This document shows, one piece after another, positions 16,729 through 25,224 of a DNA stretch of 64,000 nt; position 1 is the first letter of the stretch, and the number at the start of each line of letters is the position of its first letter. This DNA is from Candidatus Ozemobacteraceae bacterium (GTDB taxonomy: Bacteria > Muiribacteriota > Ozemobacteria > Ozemobacterales > Ozemobacteraceae). The stretch spans positions 51,201-115,200 of the forward strand of contig DAOSOK010000015.1 in assembly GCA_035373905.1 (NCBI GenBank). The letters are read 5' to 3'. The notes beneath the pieces are model-generated. The model had not been told where the DNA came from, did not search any database, and saw only the letters and a list, made by a program, of their open reading frames with translations. The position numbers and the translations under genes were made by a program.

Positions 16729-19059
16729 TCAGAAGTTCGCCTTGGCTTCGAAGGACAGCATTTTCTGGGTTTCGATCGACTCCCAGTCGCGGCCGTTATC
16801 GGTGCTGGTAACGTCCCAGCGCCACTTGTCGGGGTAGTCATATCCGAATTTCAGTTTCACGCTGGCGTCCTTGCTGATATCGTAGATCAGCTCGCCGTAG
16901 ATGTTCTCGCGGTCGAGGGAGTCCTTGAGACCGTTCTTGTAGTCGATGACGCCGCGTGTGTAGAAGGCGCGGCCGCGGAATTTGTCGGTGAAGTTTTTCT
17001 TCAGCTCGGCGAGAATCGCGTTCGCCAGGCTCGATTTGGTCGAATCGCCCGAGTGTTCGTAATCGACGTGCTGCACGCCGCCCGTCAGGCTGGTCGTGGG
17101 TGTCAGATTGTACGTCGTTTCCCCGATGTAGTCGATGCGGGTGTTCTCCTTGGTGGGGGTGTTCGCCCACCGAACCTGGTGTTCGACGCTTCCCTTGGCG
17201 AAGACGCGCGGATTGATGTTCGAGTTGAGCTCGAAGTAGCCCGTGCGGTCGTTGCGCTTGTAGGTGGTGCCGCCGACCTCTTCCTTGTCGTCGTGGTCGG
17301 TCGAGACGTAGACCTTGCCCTTGCTGCTGACCGACTCGTTGAGCTTGAGGTCGAGCTCGATCGTGTTCTTGATCGTGCCGGACTCGTCGGGCAGGGCGTC
17401 GAGCTTCTGCTCGTAATCGTATTTGAGGGTGGTGTTGTCGGTGAAGTCGGAGAGCACCTGGTAGGTGAACTTGCGGCCGGAGTAGCCGTCGGTCTTCTGG
17501 GGCGCAAAGGGATCGACTTCCCAGGTCTTCGTCAGGTAGGTCGCTTCCATCGAGAGGTTTTTCGCGATGCTCAGGAGCTTGTTCCCGAAATCGTAGTTGC
17601 TCGAGAACCGCGTCAGCTTTTCGCCATAGAACCCTTCGTGGCCGTAGTTGTCCTTGAAGATCGGGTCGTCGGGATAATCGCTGTCGTCGTCTTCGTCGCC
17701 GATGTCGTAGGCCCAGATCGGGGCGAGGCGGGCCCGGAACTCCTTGCCGAAGTCGTAATGCTTGACGGTGCCGGTGAAGCCGCCGTTCTGCACGCTGATG
17801 TCCATCTTCGTGGCCTCGTCGCCGAGGCTTTTCTTCTTCTTGTTGTCGCTGGTGTCCTCGTGGTAGTCCGTCGAGGTCAGGAACTCCGCCGTCGCCTGGA
17901 TCTTGCCGACGCGCTCGGTGGAATAGTTGATGTCCGCGCCCCGGACGGTATTCGAGTTGCCGGGAGTTTTATAGTCGGCGATTTTTTCGGCGTAGGTGGT
18001 GCCGACGCTGAACGAGTCGGGGCTGAACTTGTTCGGCAGCTTCCAGACGAGGCGGCCGCTGAGAATTTCCTTCTCGTCGGTATAGCTGTATTTGTTGTCG
18101 CGCTTCAGCATCGAGGCCTGATAGTTGAGCCCCCTGTCGGTGCCCGACAGTTCGACGCCTTCGTATGGCTCGGTGATGTCGGTATCTTCGGTGAGGGTGT
18201 TCAGCGGATCGTCGATGCCGGTGATCGATTCACCCGCGAACACGCGCACCTTCATCGATTTGGCGTTGCTGATGAAGTGCACCTTGTTGGTCTGGGCATA
18301 CCGGTCGTTCTGCACCTTCGTGACATAATCGTCGATGGCATCGAAGGGGTTCGAGCCGCTGCTCTTGCCGAAATCGTTATACACGAGCTTGTTCCAGGAC
18401 TTGCCGCTGACGTAGCCGTACAGCTCGTAGAACGTCTCGATCTTGTCCCCAAGCGGTTTTCCCGTGAACCGGAGGTACATCGTCTGGTAGAACGTGACCA
18501 GCCCCGGTTTCGAATACATATCCTCTTTTTCGATCGGATCGCCCCACTCATCGCGATACACCGTTCCCGGATCCATGACATACTGGCCGAGAGCCCGGTA
18601 GAAGCCTGACACCTTCACCTTCGGAAGCGCGCTTTCGAGCTGTGACATCTTCGACTCTGCGTCCGCCATCCGGCGCTCGAGCCCGTCGACGCGCACGCCG
18701 AGAAGGCCCAGCTCGTCACGGAACTCTTTCGTGAGCCGGGAAAGGGCCGCCCGCTCGGTTTCGGTCGCCTCGCTCTCGCTCGCCTTCTTCCCGTCGATCT
18801 GGCGCAGCACGCGCGCGAGAACGAGGGCCATGTCGTAGCGGGTGATCACCTTGCGGCCCTTGAACGTGCCGTCGGGATACCCTTCCATGTAGCCGGACTT
18901 GATCAGGAAATCGATGTCCTTGTAGGCCCAGTGGTCCTTCGGAAGATCCTGGAACGCCGCGCTCTGCGCTCCGGCCGATGCCGGAATCAGGCAGAAAAGC
19001 AGAAGCGCCCCGATCAGAGCCAGGGCCGAGAACCTCGTTCGTGCTTGCGTTTGCCTCAT
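16729..19059 (-). CDS. SLH-domain outer-membrane porin-like protein
   Basis: 776 residues. Signal peptide (MRQTQARTRFSALALIGALLLFCLIPASAGAQS), then one SLH domain at about residues 35-85 (FQDLPKDHWAYKDIDFLIKSGYMEGYPDGTFKGRKVITRYDMALVLARVL). A coiled coil rich in E/R/L follows (about 92-145, EFRDELGLLGVRVDGLERRMADAESKMSQLESALP), then a long beta-barrel of alternating strands ending in LSFEAKANF with terminal Phe, the BAM-recognised signature. This is the OmpM/SlpA/SomA type: SLH binds modified peptidoglycan while the barrel spans the outer membrane. It heads the operon that also encodes a lipoprotein and a carbohydrate-binding protein. A second such protein is at 41324. Confidence 0.92.
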   Translation of the reverse strand: MRQTQARTRFSALALIGALLLFCLIPASAGAQSAAFQDLPKDHWAYKDIDFLIKSGYMEGYPDGTFKGRKVITRYDMALVLARVLRQIDGKKASESEATETERAALSRLTKEFRDELGLLGVRVDGLERRMADAESKMSQLESALPKVKVSGFYRALGQYVMDPGTVYRDEWGDPIEKEDMYSKPGLVTFYQTMYLRFTGKPLGDKIETFYELYGYVSGKSWNKLVYNDFGKSSGSNPFDAIDDYVTKVQNDRYAQTNKVHFISNAKSMKVRVFAGESITGIDDPLNTLTEDTDITEPYEGVELSGTDRGLNYQASMLKRDNKYSYTDEKEILSGRLVWKLPNKFSPDSFSVGTTYAEKIADYKTPGNSNTVRGADINYSTERVGKIQATAEFLTSTDYHEDTSDNKKKKSLGDEATKMDISVQNGGFTGTVKHYDFGKEFRARLAPIWAYDIGDEDDDSDYPDDPIFKDNYGHEGFYGEKLTRFSSNYDFGNKLLSIAKNLSMEATYLTKTWEVDPFAPQKTDGYSGRKFTYQVLSDFTDNTTLKYDYEQKLDALPDESGTIKNTIELDLKLNESVSSKGKVYVSTDHDDKEEVGGTTYKRNDRTGYFELNSNINPRVFAKGSVEHQVRWANTPTKENTRIDYIGETTYNLTPTTSLTGGVQHVDYEHSGDSTKSSLANAILAELKKNFTDKFRGRAFYTRGVIDYKNGLKDSLDRENIYGELIYDISKDASVKLKFGYDYPDKWRWDVTSTDNGRDWESIETQKMLSFEAKANF

Positions 19060-19421
19060 GTGCGGAGCCCGGTTTTTTCCTTTGTCCGAGATAACCCATC
19101 AGCCCTATCGGCATTTTCTGCACGAAAACTGAGATTCCCTTCCGGAATTTCGGGGACGTGATATCGAACCCGGATGTAGGATCACGTCCCCGGAACTCAG
19201 AAGAGCGTCGAGATGCCAACGCCGCCCTTTCCGCATGGGAAGGTAAGGGTGGTTTGAAAACTGGACTACGGCAGCCAATATGCCTGTATAACCGAACAGA
19301 CCTTCCCGGTATTGTCGCTTCGTATCTGGGTGCCTGTGTCATGAATGATCTCGGGGTATTTGGAATGATTCACTTCCGATGTGCAAATGGCGAATTTGTT
19401 TTTTTTGATATCATGGACGGC
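19060..19421. repeat. Divergent intergenic region with a 12-bp-arm inverted repeat
   Basis: This 362-base gap lies between divergent genes. CGGGGACGTGAT at 19151-19162 and ATCACGTCCCCG at 19181-19192 are perfect inverted arms around an 18-base loop, flanked by CTGAG/CTCAG. It resembles widespread REP-type elements and is near no visible RAYT transposase. On the plus strand TGATATCAT (19406-19414) is an extended -10 seven bases before the ATG at 19422. No other gene is seen. Confidence 0.6.
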
Positions 19422-20618
19422 ATGAACGTGAGCGAGTCGGAAGAATTTGCGAAGACGCAGTTCAGGCTGCCGGGGCACCTGTTTTTTATCGTGCTTGGTA
19501 TTATGTTTATTGCGATAGAAACGCTGCTCGGGCAGCTCTTTTACCTCACGCTCGAGCGGGGGATTCTGCTGATCGTGGGACTGGGCGTCGCGCTGACGGT
19601 GATTTCCCTGGCCGCGCGGAGGCTCGTCGACGGGGTGCTCGGGCGGTGCGGCATGATGATGCCGACGGTCGTGCTGTGGATGTATCCGCTTGCGACACTC
19701 GCCATGACGTGGCTGCTGTCGTGGGTGCTGCTGCGGGCGGTGCCGGAGCTGGCGGGGCGGGGGTGCTGGACGGCGCTGCTGAGGCTGAACGCGAAGACGG
19801 TCACCGGGGCGTTCAACGGGCCGTTCCTCTCCTTTTTCCTCGTCATCCTCTCCTGGACGCTCGTCGAGGCCTGGCGGTACCTGCGCTGGTCGATCGGGTG
19901 GGCCGATTTCGTCACGAAGCTCTCCGCCGAGGGCGGGCTGCCGCCGATCGATGTCATGGCCGAGCGGCGCGAACGACAGCGGGCGATCGAGGCCGACCGC
20001 GAGCGGGCGAGGCACTGGAACCGGTGGGGAACGCTGATCGTCTTCGCCGGCACGATCGGCGCCTTCGTCTGGATCACGTTTTTCCGGCCCGAACTGATTC
20101 TGTACTACCGCGGCATGGCCCAGCTGAGGACGCTGCAGAAGCCGGAAGCCGCGCTGGCCGCCTTCGAGCAGCTCATCCGGAAGTATCCGCACTACCGGTA
20201 CGCCGACTCGGTTAAATACTACATCGCATGGGTCGAAGAGCGCCGCCTGGGCCGGTTCGCCGACGCCGCGCGCTCCTACGAGGCCTACCTTCGCGAATAC
20301 GGCACCGACAACGTCTGGGCCGACGACGCGCTCGCGAACCTCGTGCGCCTTTCCCTCGACAAGCTGAACGACCCGGCGGCGGCGCTCCGCTGGACCGCGG
20401 AGTATCGCCGCGTCTTCCCGGAAGGCATCATGGCCCCCCACGTGGCCCTCTACGAGGTCCGCGCCCTGATGACCCTCGGTCGCGCCGACGAGGCCCGCGC
20501 ATCGTTAGCGGCCGCCCGCAACCGGTTCGGCGCCACCGATTTCATCATCTACGACAGCGAGGACGACTACGCCGGCCGCATTCCCTTCGAATCCGCCGCC
20601 GCCGCGCTGAGTCTGTAA
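19422..20618 (+). CDS. Multi-pass membrane protein with C-terminal TPR-like repeats
   Basis: About 398 residues from MNVSESEEFAKTQFRLPG. ATG codons at 19413 (MDGMNV) and further upstream are in frame, but the extended -10 TGATATCAT overlaps 19413, so 19422 is preferred and may be leaderless. Four hydrophobic segments lie in the first half (HLFFIVLGIMFIAIETLLG, GILLIVGLGVALTVISLA, VVLWMYPLATLAMTWLLSWVLL, FLSFFLVILSWTLVEAW), and a fifth near residue 210 (LIVFAGTIGAFVWITFF). After it come TPR-like helices (AALAAFEQLIRKYPHYRYADSVKYYIAWVEE; DAARSYEAYLREYGTDNVWADDAL), similar to outer-membrane-assembly or tol-pal TPRs. Function unknown; a membrane-anchored scaffold is inferred. Confidence 0.75.
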   Translation: MNVSESEEFAKTQFRLPGHLFFIVLGIMFIAIETLLGQLFYLTLERGILLIVGLGVALTVISLAARRLVDGVLGRCGMMMPTVVLWMYPLATLAMTWLLSWVLLRAVPELAGRGCWTALLRLNAKTVTGAFNGPFLSFFLVILSWTLVEAWRYLRWSIGWADFVTKLSAEGGLPPIDVMAERRERQRAIEADRERARHWNRWGTLIVFAGTIGAFVWITFFRPELILYYRGMAQLRTLQKPEAALAAFEQLIRKYPHYRYADSVKYYIAWVEERRLGRFADAARSYEAYLREYGTDNVWADDALANLVRLSLDKLNDPAAALRWTAEYRRVFPEGIMAPHVALYEVRALMTLGRADEARASLAAARNRFGATDFIIYDSEDDYAGRIPFESAAAALSL

Positions 20619-20676
20619 GCCCTTCCCGCCTTCAAACGTCCCTCTTCAACCTTCAACCTTCAAACTTCTTCGCTCG

Positions 20677-20685
20677 TGGTATACT
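20677..20685 (+). promoter_or_regulatory. Extended -10 promoter for the HEAT-repeat gene
   Basis: TGGTATACT at 20677-20685, about 36 bases before the ATG at 20721, with AGAGGA between them as ribosome binding site. No convincing -35; upstream lies a short direct repeat of CTTCAACC. Confidence 0.5.
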
Positions 20686-20720
20686 TCGGCGGGATCGAGA
20701 TTCTTCGCAGAGGAACATCT

Positions 20721-23603
20721 ATGGCCGAAACACGCACGCTCAAAGGCGATTGTCAGATACAGCGCGAACTTGAGGACCTTGTCACCGACCTCAAGTCCAC
20801 CCTCATCACCAAGCGGCTCAAAGCCGTGAAGTCGCTGGGCAAGCTGAAAACGCCCCTGGCCGTCGATCCGCTGAAGGACATGCTGGCGGACCGCTCGAAA
20901 GAGGTGCGATGCGCCGCCATCGAGGCGATTGCCGCGATCGGGCCGGCGAACCTCGTCGAGCTGATGATTCCGCTCTCGCGCGACCGGTCGGCCGACGTGC
21001 GGCTCCGGGTCGCCTACGCCCTGACGGGCCGCGACAACGAGGAGGCCGTCCGGTGCCTGCTCGACCTGATGCGCGACCTCAAGGACAGCGTCGCCGTGAT
21101 GGCGGCGAAATGCCTCGCCCGCAGCCCCCGGTCCGCCCTCGCGGTCCTGATCCGCCAGTTCGGCGACAAGAACTGGAAGATCCGCTCGCGGTCGGCGATG
21201 GCCGTCAGCCGTATGGGCCGCGCCGCCACCGATGCGCTCAAGGCATCGCTCGACGATCCCGACCCGAACATCCGGTTCTGGTCCGCCATCTGCCTCGGCC
21301 GCCTACGCGACCGGAGCTTCACGAAAGACCTCGTCGCCAAACTCTCCGACCCGGAAACGGGCGTGCGGATGGCCGTCCTGCGCGCCCTGCGCGAGATCGG
21401 CGATCCGAGCGTCGTCGGGAAGCTGTTCGAAGCCTTGTCCCAGCCGTCCGAGCAGGTACGCGACCTGATCTACGAGACGCTGAAGGATTTCGGCACCCAT
21501 TCCATACCGTTTCTTATGGAATCGCTCTCCAGCGAATACTGGATGGGACGATCGCTCGCGGCGCGCGCCCTCGCCGAGATGGGCAGCGAGGCGATCTCGC
21601 CCCTCACGGCCGCGCTTGAGAGCCAGGACAAGGAACGGCGATTCTGGGCCGTCAAGATCCTCGGCCAGATGCGCGAGGAGTCGGCCTTGCCCGAGATCCG
21701 GAAGTTCCTCACCGACCAGGATTCGGAAATCCGCATGGCTGCCGTCCAGGCGCTGGGCGGGTTCCCCCAGCCCGACACCGTTCCGCTGCTCATCGAACGG
21801 TTCCTCGACCCTTCCTGGGTCGTTCGCCGCGAAGCGTGCAAGTCCGCCGTCGCCTGCGGCATGCCGGCCGTCCCGGCTCTGCTCAGCGCCCTCGGCTCGG
21901 TCGAGGAGGACGTGCGGTACTGGGCGCTTCGGGCGCTTGGAGACATCAGGCCGGCGGGCATCTTCCCGGAGATCGTGAAACTGCTTCGCGATCGGTCCTG
22001 GACGATCCGGAAAACCGCCTCCGAGGTGCTGAGCACGTTCGGAAGCGAAGCGCTGGTCGAACTGACGAACCTGGCCTCGGAAGGCGACTCCGAGGTCCGA
22101 TACTGGGTGCTGCAGGCGCTTGGAAAAATAGGGTCGAATATATCGCTCCCTCTTCTGTTCCGTGCGCTCGAAGATCCTTCCGAGGCGATCCGCAACTCGG
22201 CCCAGAAAGCCCTTGCCAACTACGGCACGAGCATTCTGGACGACCTGCTGGCCCTGTTCAAGAGCGACAAGCGGCGGTTGCTGGAAAGCGTCGTCCAGAC
22301 CCTGCGCCAGATGCCCGCCGAGCTCGTCGTCCCGCGCCTTTGCCAGGCGCTGGGCAAATACGACGAGCATTTCAGCTACTGGATCCGGCGCGTGCTTGAG
22401 GGATTCCCCACACAGGCCCGCAAGCCCGTTATTCAGCTGCTCGAGAGCAAGGCGAACGAGGTCCGGCGCCAGGCGATCCTGGCCCTCGGCCAGATCGGCC
22501 GCCAGGAAGATGCCGAGACCGTCGCCGCGCATCTGAAGGACGAACACTGGCCGGCTCGCATCGCCGCAGCCGAGACGCTCGGGACGCTTTCGGCGCCGGA
22601 GTCGGTCGACGCTCTGCTCGACGCGCTCGAGGACGACGACGAGGACCTGTCGATGGCGGCCTGCAAGGCCCTTGGCCGCATCGGCGACGACCGCGCCGTG
22701 CCCGGCCTCATGTCCGCGCTCCAGCGCGAGTCGTGGACCGTCAAAGCTCACGCCGTCCAGACCCTCGGTCGCATGAAGGCCCGCCGGGCCATTCCCGACC
22801 TGCTCCGGATGCTCGACGAGGAGGCGCTCGACCTGAAGATCCCGGTCGTGCGGGCCATCGGCGAGATCCGGTATGCGGACAGCTACAAAGCCCTTCGCGA
22901 GCGATTCGAGCGGGAAATCGACGTCGAGGCTCGCGTCGCCTATATCGACGCGTTCGCCCTGCTCGGCCAGCCGGCGATCGTGCCCGAGCTCGTCGAGCTC
23001 CTCAAGCCGATCCATCCCTGGGAGGAGCGGCGCGCCGCGATCAAGGCCCTCGGCCAGCTGCGCCCCCCCGCCGCCCAGGCCCCGCTTCTCGAAGCGCTCA
23101 AGGACAACGACCCGCTGATCAGCCGCGAGGCTCTGACGGCGCTCAAGGCCATCATGCCCCCCGAGGAGTTCCGCAGGATGGAAGACCTGCTGAACACGAC
23201 GAGGCGCAAACAGGAGGCGTTCCAGAGTCATTTCCAGGAAGGCATGCGGCAGATGCGGCTCGGCGCGATGGCCGACGCCGAACGCGAACTCAAATCCGCG
23301 CTCAAGATCAACCCGAAGGCGGCCTACGTCTACTCGGCGCTCGGAAACCTGTATTACAAGACCGGCAAGCTGATCGACGCCACCAAGGCCTACGTGGCCG
23401 CCGTCCAGGTCGAGCCGCGCGACATAACGCTCCGCCTGAACCTTGGCATGGTCTATTACCGGCGCCGCGCCTACAAGGAAGCGTTGGCGACGTTCCAGGC
23501 CATCGCGAACGCGGTTGACCCGCGCAGCCAGCACGGCACGTATTCGGCCAAGATGATCGAGAAGATCCAGATCGAGGCGAAACAGCTCCAGGGAAGCGTC
23601 TGA
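20721..23603 (+). CDS. Large HEAT-repeat (PBS-lyase type) protein with C-terminal TPR
   Basis: 960 residues from the ATG at 20721 (AGAGGA upstream). No signal peptide, so cytoplasmic. About 25 tandem HEAT-like repeats of about 31 residues span residues 20-820. They have the recurrent pattern D...VR..AA.ALG.IG....V..L...L.D, for example SKEVRCAAIEAIAAIG, DPNIRFWSAICLGRL, SEVRYWVLQALGKIG and EDLSMAACKALGRIG. The last 120 residues hold two or three TPRs (ADAERELKSALKINPKAAYVYSALGNLYYKTGKL; DATKAYVAAVQVEPRDITLRLNLGMVYYRR). Such solenoids are binding scaffolds; no catalytic motif is visible. The partner is unknown. Confidence 0.85.
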   Translation: MAETRTLKGDCQIQRELEDLVTDLKSTLITKRLKAVKSLGKLKTPLAVDPLKDMLADRSKEVRCAAIEAIAAIGPANLVELMIPLSRDRSADVRLRVAYALTGRDNEEAVRCLLDLMRDLKDSVAVMAAKCLARSPRSALAVLIRQFGDKNWKIRSRSAMAVSRMGRAATDALKASLDDPDPNIRFWSAICLGRLRDRSFTKDLVAKLSDPETGVRMAVLRALREIGDPSVVGKLFEALSQPSEQVRDLIYETLKDFGTHSIPFLMESLSSEYWMGRSLAARALAEMGSEAISPLTAALESQDKERRFWAVKILGQMREESALPEIRKFLTDQDSEIRMAAVQALGGFPQPDTVPLLIERFLDPSWVVRREACKSAVACGMPAVPALLSALGSVEEDVRYWALRALGDIRPAGIFPEIVKLLRDRSWTIRKTASEVLSTFGSEALVELTNLASEGDSEVRYWVLQALGKIGSNISLPLLFRALEDPSEAIRNSAQKALANYGTSILDDLLALFKSDKRRLLESVVQTLRQMPAELVVPRLCQALGKYDEHFSYWIRRVLEGFPTQARKPVIQLLESKANEVRRQAILALGQIGRQEDAETVAAHLKDEHWPARIAAAETLGTLSAPESVDALLDALEDDDEDLSMAACKALGRIGDDRAVPGLMSALQRESWTVKAHAVQTLGRMKARRAIPDLLRMLDEEALDLKIPVVRAIGEIRYADSYKALRERFEREIDVEARVAYIDAFALLGQPAIVPELVELLKPIHPWEERRAAIKALGQLRPPAAQAPLLEALKDNDPLISREALTALKAIMPPEEFRRMEDLLNTTRRKQEAFQSHFQEGMRQMRLGAMADAERELKSALKINPKAAYVYSALGNLYYKTGKLIDATKAYVAAVQVEPRDITLRLNLGMVYYRRRAYKEALATFQAIANAVDPRSQHGTYSAKMIEKIQIEAKQLQGSV

Positions 23604-23614
23604 CGGCACCGTCG

Positions 23615-24547
23615 ATGCGCGGGAACCGTCCCGCCCCGCACGGAAGCAGCGAACCCGGCACCATGCGAACGATCGTCCGCCCCGACGTTGCCGAGAGACC
23701 CCGTCTCTCCCCGGCCTCGGCGGCTTCATGTGCAATCTTATTCATATATTTAACATTATTATATCTGCCAGCCTCCGATGCGAGACCGTGCGGGTTCTGC
23801 AATGTTTCGATTTCCGACCGGGCGACGGTGTGCCCGTCGTGCCTGCGGGCGGTCACGTGGCCGTCCGCACCGCCGCGTTCGCGGCGGGCGAGCGTCGTCG
23901 TCCGGCGAGGACGCGACGCATTCATTCGCGGTCCGAACGACGCACATCCAGCGGCGCGCGCGGCGTCGAATGCCGGCGGACCGTCGTCCGGGCCCCTGGG
24001 CTCCTGGTATTCAGCGACGGGACTGCGGTATCTCGTTCGCTTCGACATCCCGGAAGCCTGCGGCGAGGCCGGCATCGATCCGGCCTCCTGGACTCCGGCC
24101 CGCGCCACGCTCGTGGTGCGCGTCACGCCGGATGGCGACGCCCGCGAGGATGTTCCGCTCGTCGTCTACGCCCTCGCTCGCCCGTTCGAGGAGGGGGCGG
24201 GCTTCCCGGGGATGAATTTCCGGAACGAACGGGGCTGCACCTGGTTCCGGGCGACGACCGAACTTCCGTGGGCGACGGCGGGAGGGGATTATTTTTCCCA
24301 GCCACGCGCCTGGGGGAAGCTACCCCGCACGGGAGCGGCCGAGGTCGAGATCGACGTCACCGATATCATTCGCACGATCTTCGATGCGTATCACAAGACG
24401 GGGAGGTGGGAGGATTTTGGTCTGATCCTCATGCGTGACCCCGAAGCGCCCGCCCGCTGCACGTACCGGACCATCTTCAGCCTTGAGGCCACGCCATGCA
24501 CCGGTATTTCCAGGGCGGCCCGCTCTCCGGAGCTTCTCCTCGAGTAG
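23615..24547 (+). CDS. Membrane-anchored protein with zinc-ribbon-like motif and DNRLRE-like domain
   Basis: Up to 310 residues; the start may be ATG 23615 or 23663 (MRTIVRPDVAERP), neither with a strong ribosome binding site. A hydrophobic segment (ASCAILFIYLTLLYLPA) near residues 37-53 could be a signal or anchor. Directly after it is a CGFCNVSISDRATVCPSC zinc-ribbon-like motif (CxxC-x11-CxxC). Residues about 130-300 fit a DNRLRE-type beta-sandwich: YLVRFDIPE, ARATLVVRVTP, PLVVYALARPFEEG, GCTWFRAT, AEVEIDVTDIIRTIFDAYHKTG, DFGLILMRD. DNRLRE domains occur on surface proteins of diverse prokaryotes. The ribbon next to a membrane segment is odd. It follows the HEAT gene by 11 bases. Confidence 0.7.
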   Translation: MRGNRPAPHGSSEPGTMRTIVRPDVAERPRLSPASAASCAILFIYLTLLYLPASDARPCGFCNVSISDRATVCPSCLRAVTWPSAPPRSRRASVVVRRGRDAFIRGPNDAHPAARAASNAGGPSSGPLGSWYSATGLRYLVRFDIPEACGEAGIDPASWTPARATLVVRVTPDGDAREDVPLVVYALARPFEEGAGFPGMNFRNERGCTWFRATTELPWATAGGDYFSQPRAWGKLPRTGAAEVEIDVTDIIRTIFDAYHKTGRWEDFGLILMRDPEAPARCTYRTIFSLEATPCTGISRAARSPELLLE

Positions 24548-24567
24548 CCCGTTCCCGCATGAAGCGA

Positions 24568-24588
24568 GCGACGTCGCGGCGACGTCGC
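24568..24588 (+). promoter_or_regulatory. Tandem palindromes, candidate enhancer-binding-protein site upstream of hsp20
   Basis: GCGACGTCGC occurs at 24568-24577 and again at 24579-24588, an 11-base period (about one helical turn). It is 65-85 bases upstream of the sigma-54 promoter, where an activator site belongs. Each copy is a perfect palindrome. A third palindrome TTTGCCGCAAA follows at 24594-24604. Confidence 0.45.
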
Positions 24589-24652
24589 AGACGTTTGCCG
24601 CAAACGACGCAAAACCCGTGTCATGCCGCTTGGAAAGCGAGATTTGTTTCCC

Positions 24653-24668
24653 TGGCACGCGCATTGCT
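24653..24668 (+). promoter_or_regulatory. Sigma-54 (-24/-12) promoter for the hsp20 pair
   Basis: TGGCACGCGCATTGCT matches the sigma-54 consensus TGGCACG-N4-TTGC(A/T) at every defined position, with GG and GC separated by the required ten bases. It lies about 57 bases before the first hsp20 start, in the right orientation, in a non-coding gap. Confidence 0.8.
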
Positions 24669-24724
24669 TTATCGGGTGTCGAGGTTGAAAAACCACTTCG
24701 AAGAACGACGAGGAGGTATGAAAT

Positions 24725-25171
24725 ATGAATCTCTGGAGCTTTTTCAAGGAAATGGAAGACCTGCAGAGCCAGCTCGGCGAGCTGACGCGCGAATTCGGTT
24801 CCGGCCGCTTCCCGAAACTCGCGTTTCTGCCGGGGCTGTCGGCCAGGCACTTCCCGCTGATGAATATCGGCAGCGATGAAAACAACGTGTTCGTCGAAGC
24901 CATCGCCCCCGGGGTCGACCCCGAAAGCCTCAAGGTCAGCGTCGTGAAGAACTCGCTCACCATCAGCGGGCAGAAGACCAAGTCGACCATCCCGGACGAA
25001 GCGTATCACCGCTGCGAGCGCGCCGCCGGCAAGTTCGTCCGCACCGTCGAGCTTCCCGTCGACATCGATGCCGACAAGGTTTCGGCCGAATACAAGAACG
25101 GCATCCTGTCGCTGACCCTGCCGAAGGCCGCCGCCGCCCGCCCGCACCTGATCGAAATCAAGCACAGCTGA
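24725..25171 (+). CDS. Hsp20/alpha-crystallin small heat-shock protein
   Basis: 148 residues. The alpha-crystallin domain spans about residues 40-145: PLMNIGSDENNVFVEAIAPGVDPESLKVSVVKNSLTISGQK, then ERAAGKFVRTVELPVDIDADKVSAEYKNGILSLTLPKA, with the diagnostic A-x-x-x-x-G-L/ILxLxLPK ending. The N-terminal arm MNLWSFFKEMEDLQSQLGELTREF is typical of bacterial class A Hsp20. It is an ATP-independent holdase that binds unfolding cytosolic proteins. GGAGG precedes the ATG. First gene of a two-gene operon behind a sigma-54 promoter, which is unusual for this family. Confidence 0.93.
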   Translation: MNLWSFFKEMEDLQSQLGELTREFGSGRFPKLAFLPGLSARHFPLMNIGSDENNVFVEAIAPGVDPESLKVSVVKNSLTISGQKTKSTIPDEAYHRCERAAGKFVRTVELPVDIDADKVSAEYKNGILSLTLPKAAAARPHLIEIKHS

Positions 25172-25224
25172 CGCGTCGCCGGCATCGGAACCGACGCATG
25201 AAGATGAATACAGGAGGAAATAGT

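Noticed and set aside
21303..23735. 810-codon minus-strand ORF opposite the HEAT gene
   Set aside because: Mirror of a repetitive GC-rich coding sequence; composition is not protein-like and no ribosome binding site is seen.
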